NCBI GenBank assembly: GCA_015494375.1
Contig: WGBL01000301.1
Location: 1 to 6,979, forward strand
DNA from: Hyphomicrobiales bacterium
Lineage (GTDB): Bacteria > Pseudomonadota > Alphaproteobacteria > Rhizobiales > S144-23
Reading direction: 5' to 3'
Length of the DNA: 6,979 nucleotides
Part shown: positions 5,825-6,979 of the stretch, one piece after another
How the letters are laid out: the number at the start of each line of letters is the position of its first letter
Numbering within the stretch: position 1 is the first letter of the stretch
Made by a program: the position numbers and the translations under genes
The notes under the pieces: model-generated
The model's input: the letters and a program-made list of their open reading frames with translations, nothing else
Told to the model about the DNA's origin: nothing
The model's database searches: none

Positions 5825-5880
5825 GTGGGGATAGTGGGGATAGTGATGGGACGGTGATGGCACGGTGATGGGGACAGTGA
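5825..5880. repeat. Degenerate short direct repeats after hisG
   Basis: GTGGGGATA occurs twice back to back (5825-5833, 5834-5842). ACGGTGATGG then occurs twice (5851-5860, 5862-5871), followed by GGGGACAGTGA. All are variants of a GTGRKGGNA-type unit of about 9-11 bases. They look like slippage-derived repeats or the edge of a mobile REP-type element. Confidence 0.6.
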
Positions 5881-5898
5881 AGGACTTTTGTTACTGTC
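5873..5898. repeat. Inverted repeat GACAGT / ACTGTC
   Basis: GACAGT at 5873-5878 pairs with ACTGTC at 5893-5898 (extended arms GACAGTGA and TTACTGTC match at 7 of 8 positions), with a loop of about 10-14 bases. It lies roughly 80 bases upstream of the next gene. It may be part of the adjoining repeat or an operator-like dyad; nothing in the sequence decides between these. Confidence 0.4.
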
Positions 5899-5979
5899 GC
5901 CTCTCGCAACGGGCTCGGCAAAAGGATCGCTGTTCTCAATCGAGATTGCTGCTCAAACCGGAAAGCCGAAGCGTTCGGG

Positions 5980-6933
5980 ATGTCGTCTGAGATGGTTGCC
6001 AGCGAACGGGCCACAATTCTGGCCGAGCTTAGCCCAAGCTACATGCTCAGGCCCGCAAGCGGCGCCAGCACGCCCCTCCCCACGCCCACGCCCCTTGTGT
6101 TGAGCTTGCCCCACTCGGGCCGGGTCTATCCGCGGGCCTTCCTTGAAGCCTCAAAGCTTGAGCTTGCGGCCTTGAGGCGCTCCGAGGATGCATTTGTCGA
6201 TGAGCTCTTCGGCGAGGGGCCGGCGCTTGGGGCGCCGCTTCTTGCCGCACGTTTTCCGCGCGCCTATCTCGACGTCAATCGCGAGCGCTATGAGCTCGAC
6301 CCGGTGCTTTTCCGCGAGCCTCTTCCCGATTACGCAAACACCCGCTCGCCGCGCGTGTTGGGCGGGCTCGGCACCATCGCCCGCGTCGTCGCCGAGGCGG
6401 AAGAAATCTACCGCGAGCCTCTTTCGCTCAGCGCGGGGCTCGAGCGGATCGCGCGGCTCTATGTGCCCTACCATGCCGCGCTCGCGGCGCTCATTGCGCG
6501 TGCCCGTCGCCGCTGCGGGGTGGCCATACTGCTCGATTGTCATTCCATGCCCGGGGGCGTGAACACAGCCGCGACCGGCGGCTCGTCAGCGACCGATTTC
6601 GTGCTTGGCGATCGCTTCGGCTCCTCATGCGATCCCGCGCTCACCCAGTTGGTAGGGGGCATTTTGTCAAGAATGGGCTATCGGGTGGCCTTCAATCGCC
6701 CCTATGCCGGTGGCCATATCACCGAGCACTATGGGCGGCCGCGAGAGGGCGTGCATGCCTTGCAAATCGAGATCGCCAAACCCCTCTATATGAATGAGGA
6801 GACGATCACCAAGCACGACGGTTTTGAGAAGCTACGCCAGGCGCTTTCAAGGCTGCTCGCAGAGGTCATCGAGCGCGCACCCGCCCTTTTGCGCGCCCGT
6901 GGGGCCAGCCCTGCTGCGACAGCGGCCGAATAG
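5980..6933 (+). CDS. N-formylglutamate amidohydrolase family protein
   Basis: The family hydrolyses N-formyl-L-glutamate to glutamate and formate; its best-known member, HutG, performs the last step of a five-step histidine-degradation route. The 317-residue protein shows the family's ordered motifs. These are LPHSGRVYP at 43-51, RFPRAYLDVNRERYELDP at 91-108, a DCHSMPG metal-site motif at 186-192, TDFVLGDR at 205-212, AFNRPYAGGHITEHYGRP at 237-254 and ALQIEI at 260-265. His and Asp residues expected for metal binding (H45, D186, H188) are present. There is no signal peptide, so it is cytoplasmic. Neither ATG 5980 nor ATG 5992 has a good ribosome-binding site, so the start is uncertain by a few residues. 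It stands 288 bases after hisG and is probably a separate transcript. Many family members outside hut operons have unproven substrates, so I leave the symbol empty. Confidence 0.9.
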   Translation: MSSEMVASERATILAELSPSYMLRPASGASTPLPTPTPLVLSLPHSGRVYPRAFLEASKLELAALRRSEDAFVDELFGEGPALGAPLLAARFPRAYLDVNRERYELDPVLFREPLPDYANTRSPRVLGGLGTIARVVAEAEEIYREPLSLSAGLERIARLYVPYHAALAALIARARRRCGVAILLDCHSMPGGVNTAATGGSSATDFVLGDRFGSSCDPALTQLVGGILSRMGYRVAFNRPYAGGHITEHYGRPREGVHALQIEIAKPLYMNEETITKHDGFEKLRQALSRLLAEVIERAPALLRARGASPAATAAE

Positions 6934-6959
6934 CGAGTGGGGCGGGCGGGGGCGGAATC

Positions 6960-6979
6960 CTGTCTCTTATACACATCTC
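6960..6979. other. Illumina Nextera adapter (artefact, not genomic)
   Basis: CTGTCTCTTATACACATCT at 6960-6978 is the exact reverse complement of the 19-base Tn5 mosaic end used in Nextera libraries, and the following C matches the next adapter base on one arm. It lies at the very contig end. It should be trimmed, and the genomic sequence ends near 6959. Confidence 0.97.

Noticed and set aside
6786..6974. Minus-strand 62-residue reading frame beginning MYKRQ
   Set aside because: Its start lies in the Nextera adapter and the rest is antisense to the amidohydrolase gene; it is a well-known assembly artefact pattern.

Overview
The window looks like a GC-rich alphaproteobacterial chromosome fragment, most likely from a metagenome or single-cell assembly. 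Three things support this. The histidyl-tRNA synthetase is of the DLTAPLARY type I recognise from rhizobia and relatives. The gene order hisS-hisZ-hisG also occurs in rhizobia. Palindromic repeats of a kind widespread in this class sit between genes. The last ~20 bases are the Illumina Nextera mosaic-end adapter, not genomic DNA, so the contig really ends near 6959.

Layout, all genes on the + strand: (1) 107-919, a 270-residue protein of unknown function with a very basic N-terminus. (2) 920-1972, about 1.05 kb without an intact gene. It holds several palindromic repeats and, at about 1539-1848, the decayed C-terminal part of an IS481-like DDE transposase broken by three frameshifts. (3) 1973-3595 hisS, with an unusual low-complexity insertion carrying three tandem DDGK units. 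(4) 3596-3810, a spacer with three imperfect 32-33 bp tandem repeats. (5) 3811-4992 hisZ and 4993-5691 hisG, which abut exactly. (6) 5692-5979, a spacer with degenerate short repeats. (7) 5980-6933, an N-formylglutamate amidohydrolase family protein.

The functional theme is histidine. HisG (short form) and HisZ together form the ATP phosphoribosyltransferase that starts histidine biosynthesis. HisS charges tRNA-His, and HisZ is a non-charging paralogue of the HisS catalytic core. The last gene belongs to the family that includes HutG, the final step of one histidine-degradation route, though its own substrate is not proven. I see no CRISPR, tRNA, rRNA, phage or defence system. Apart from the transposase relic, the HisS insertion and the repeats, this is an ordinary housekeeping region.
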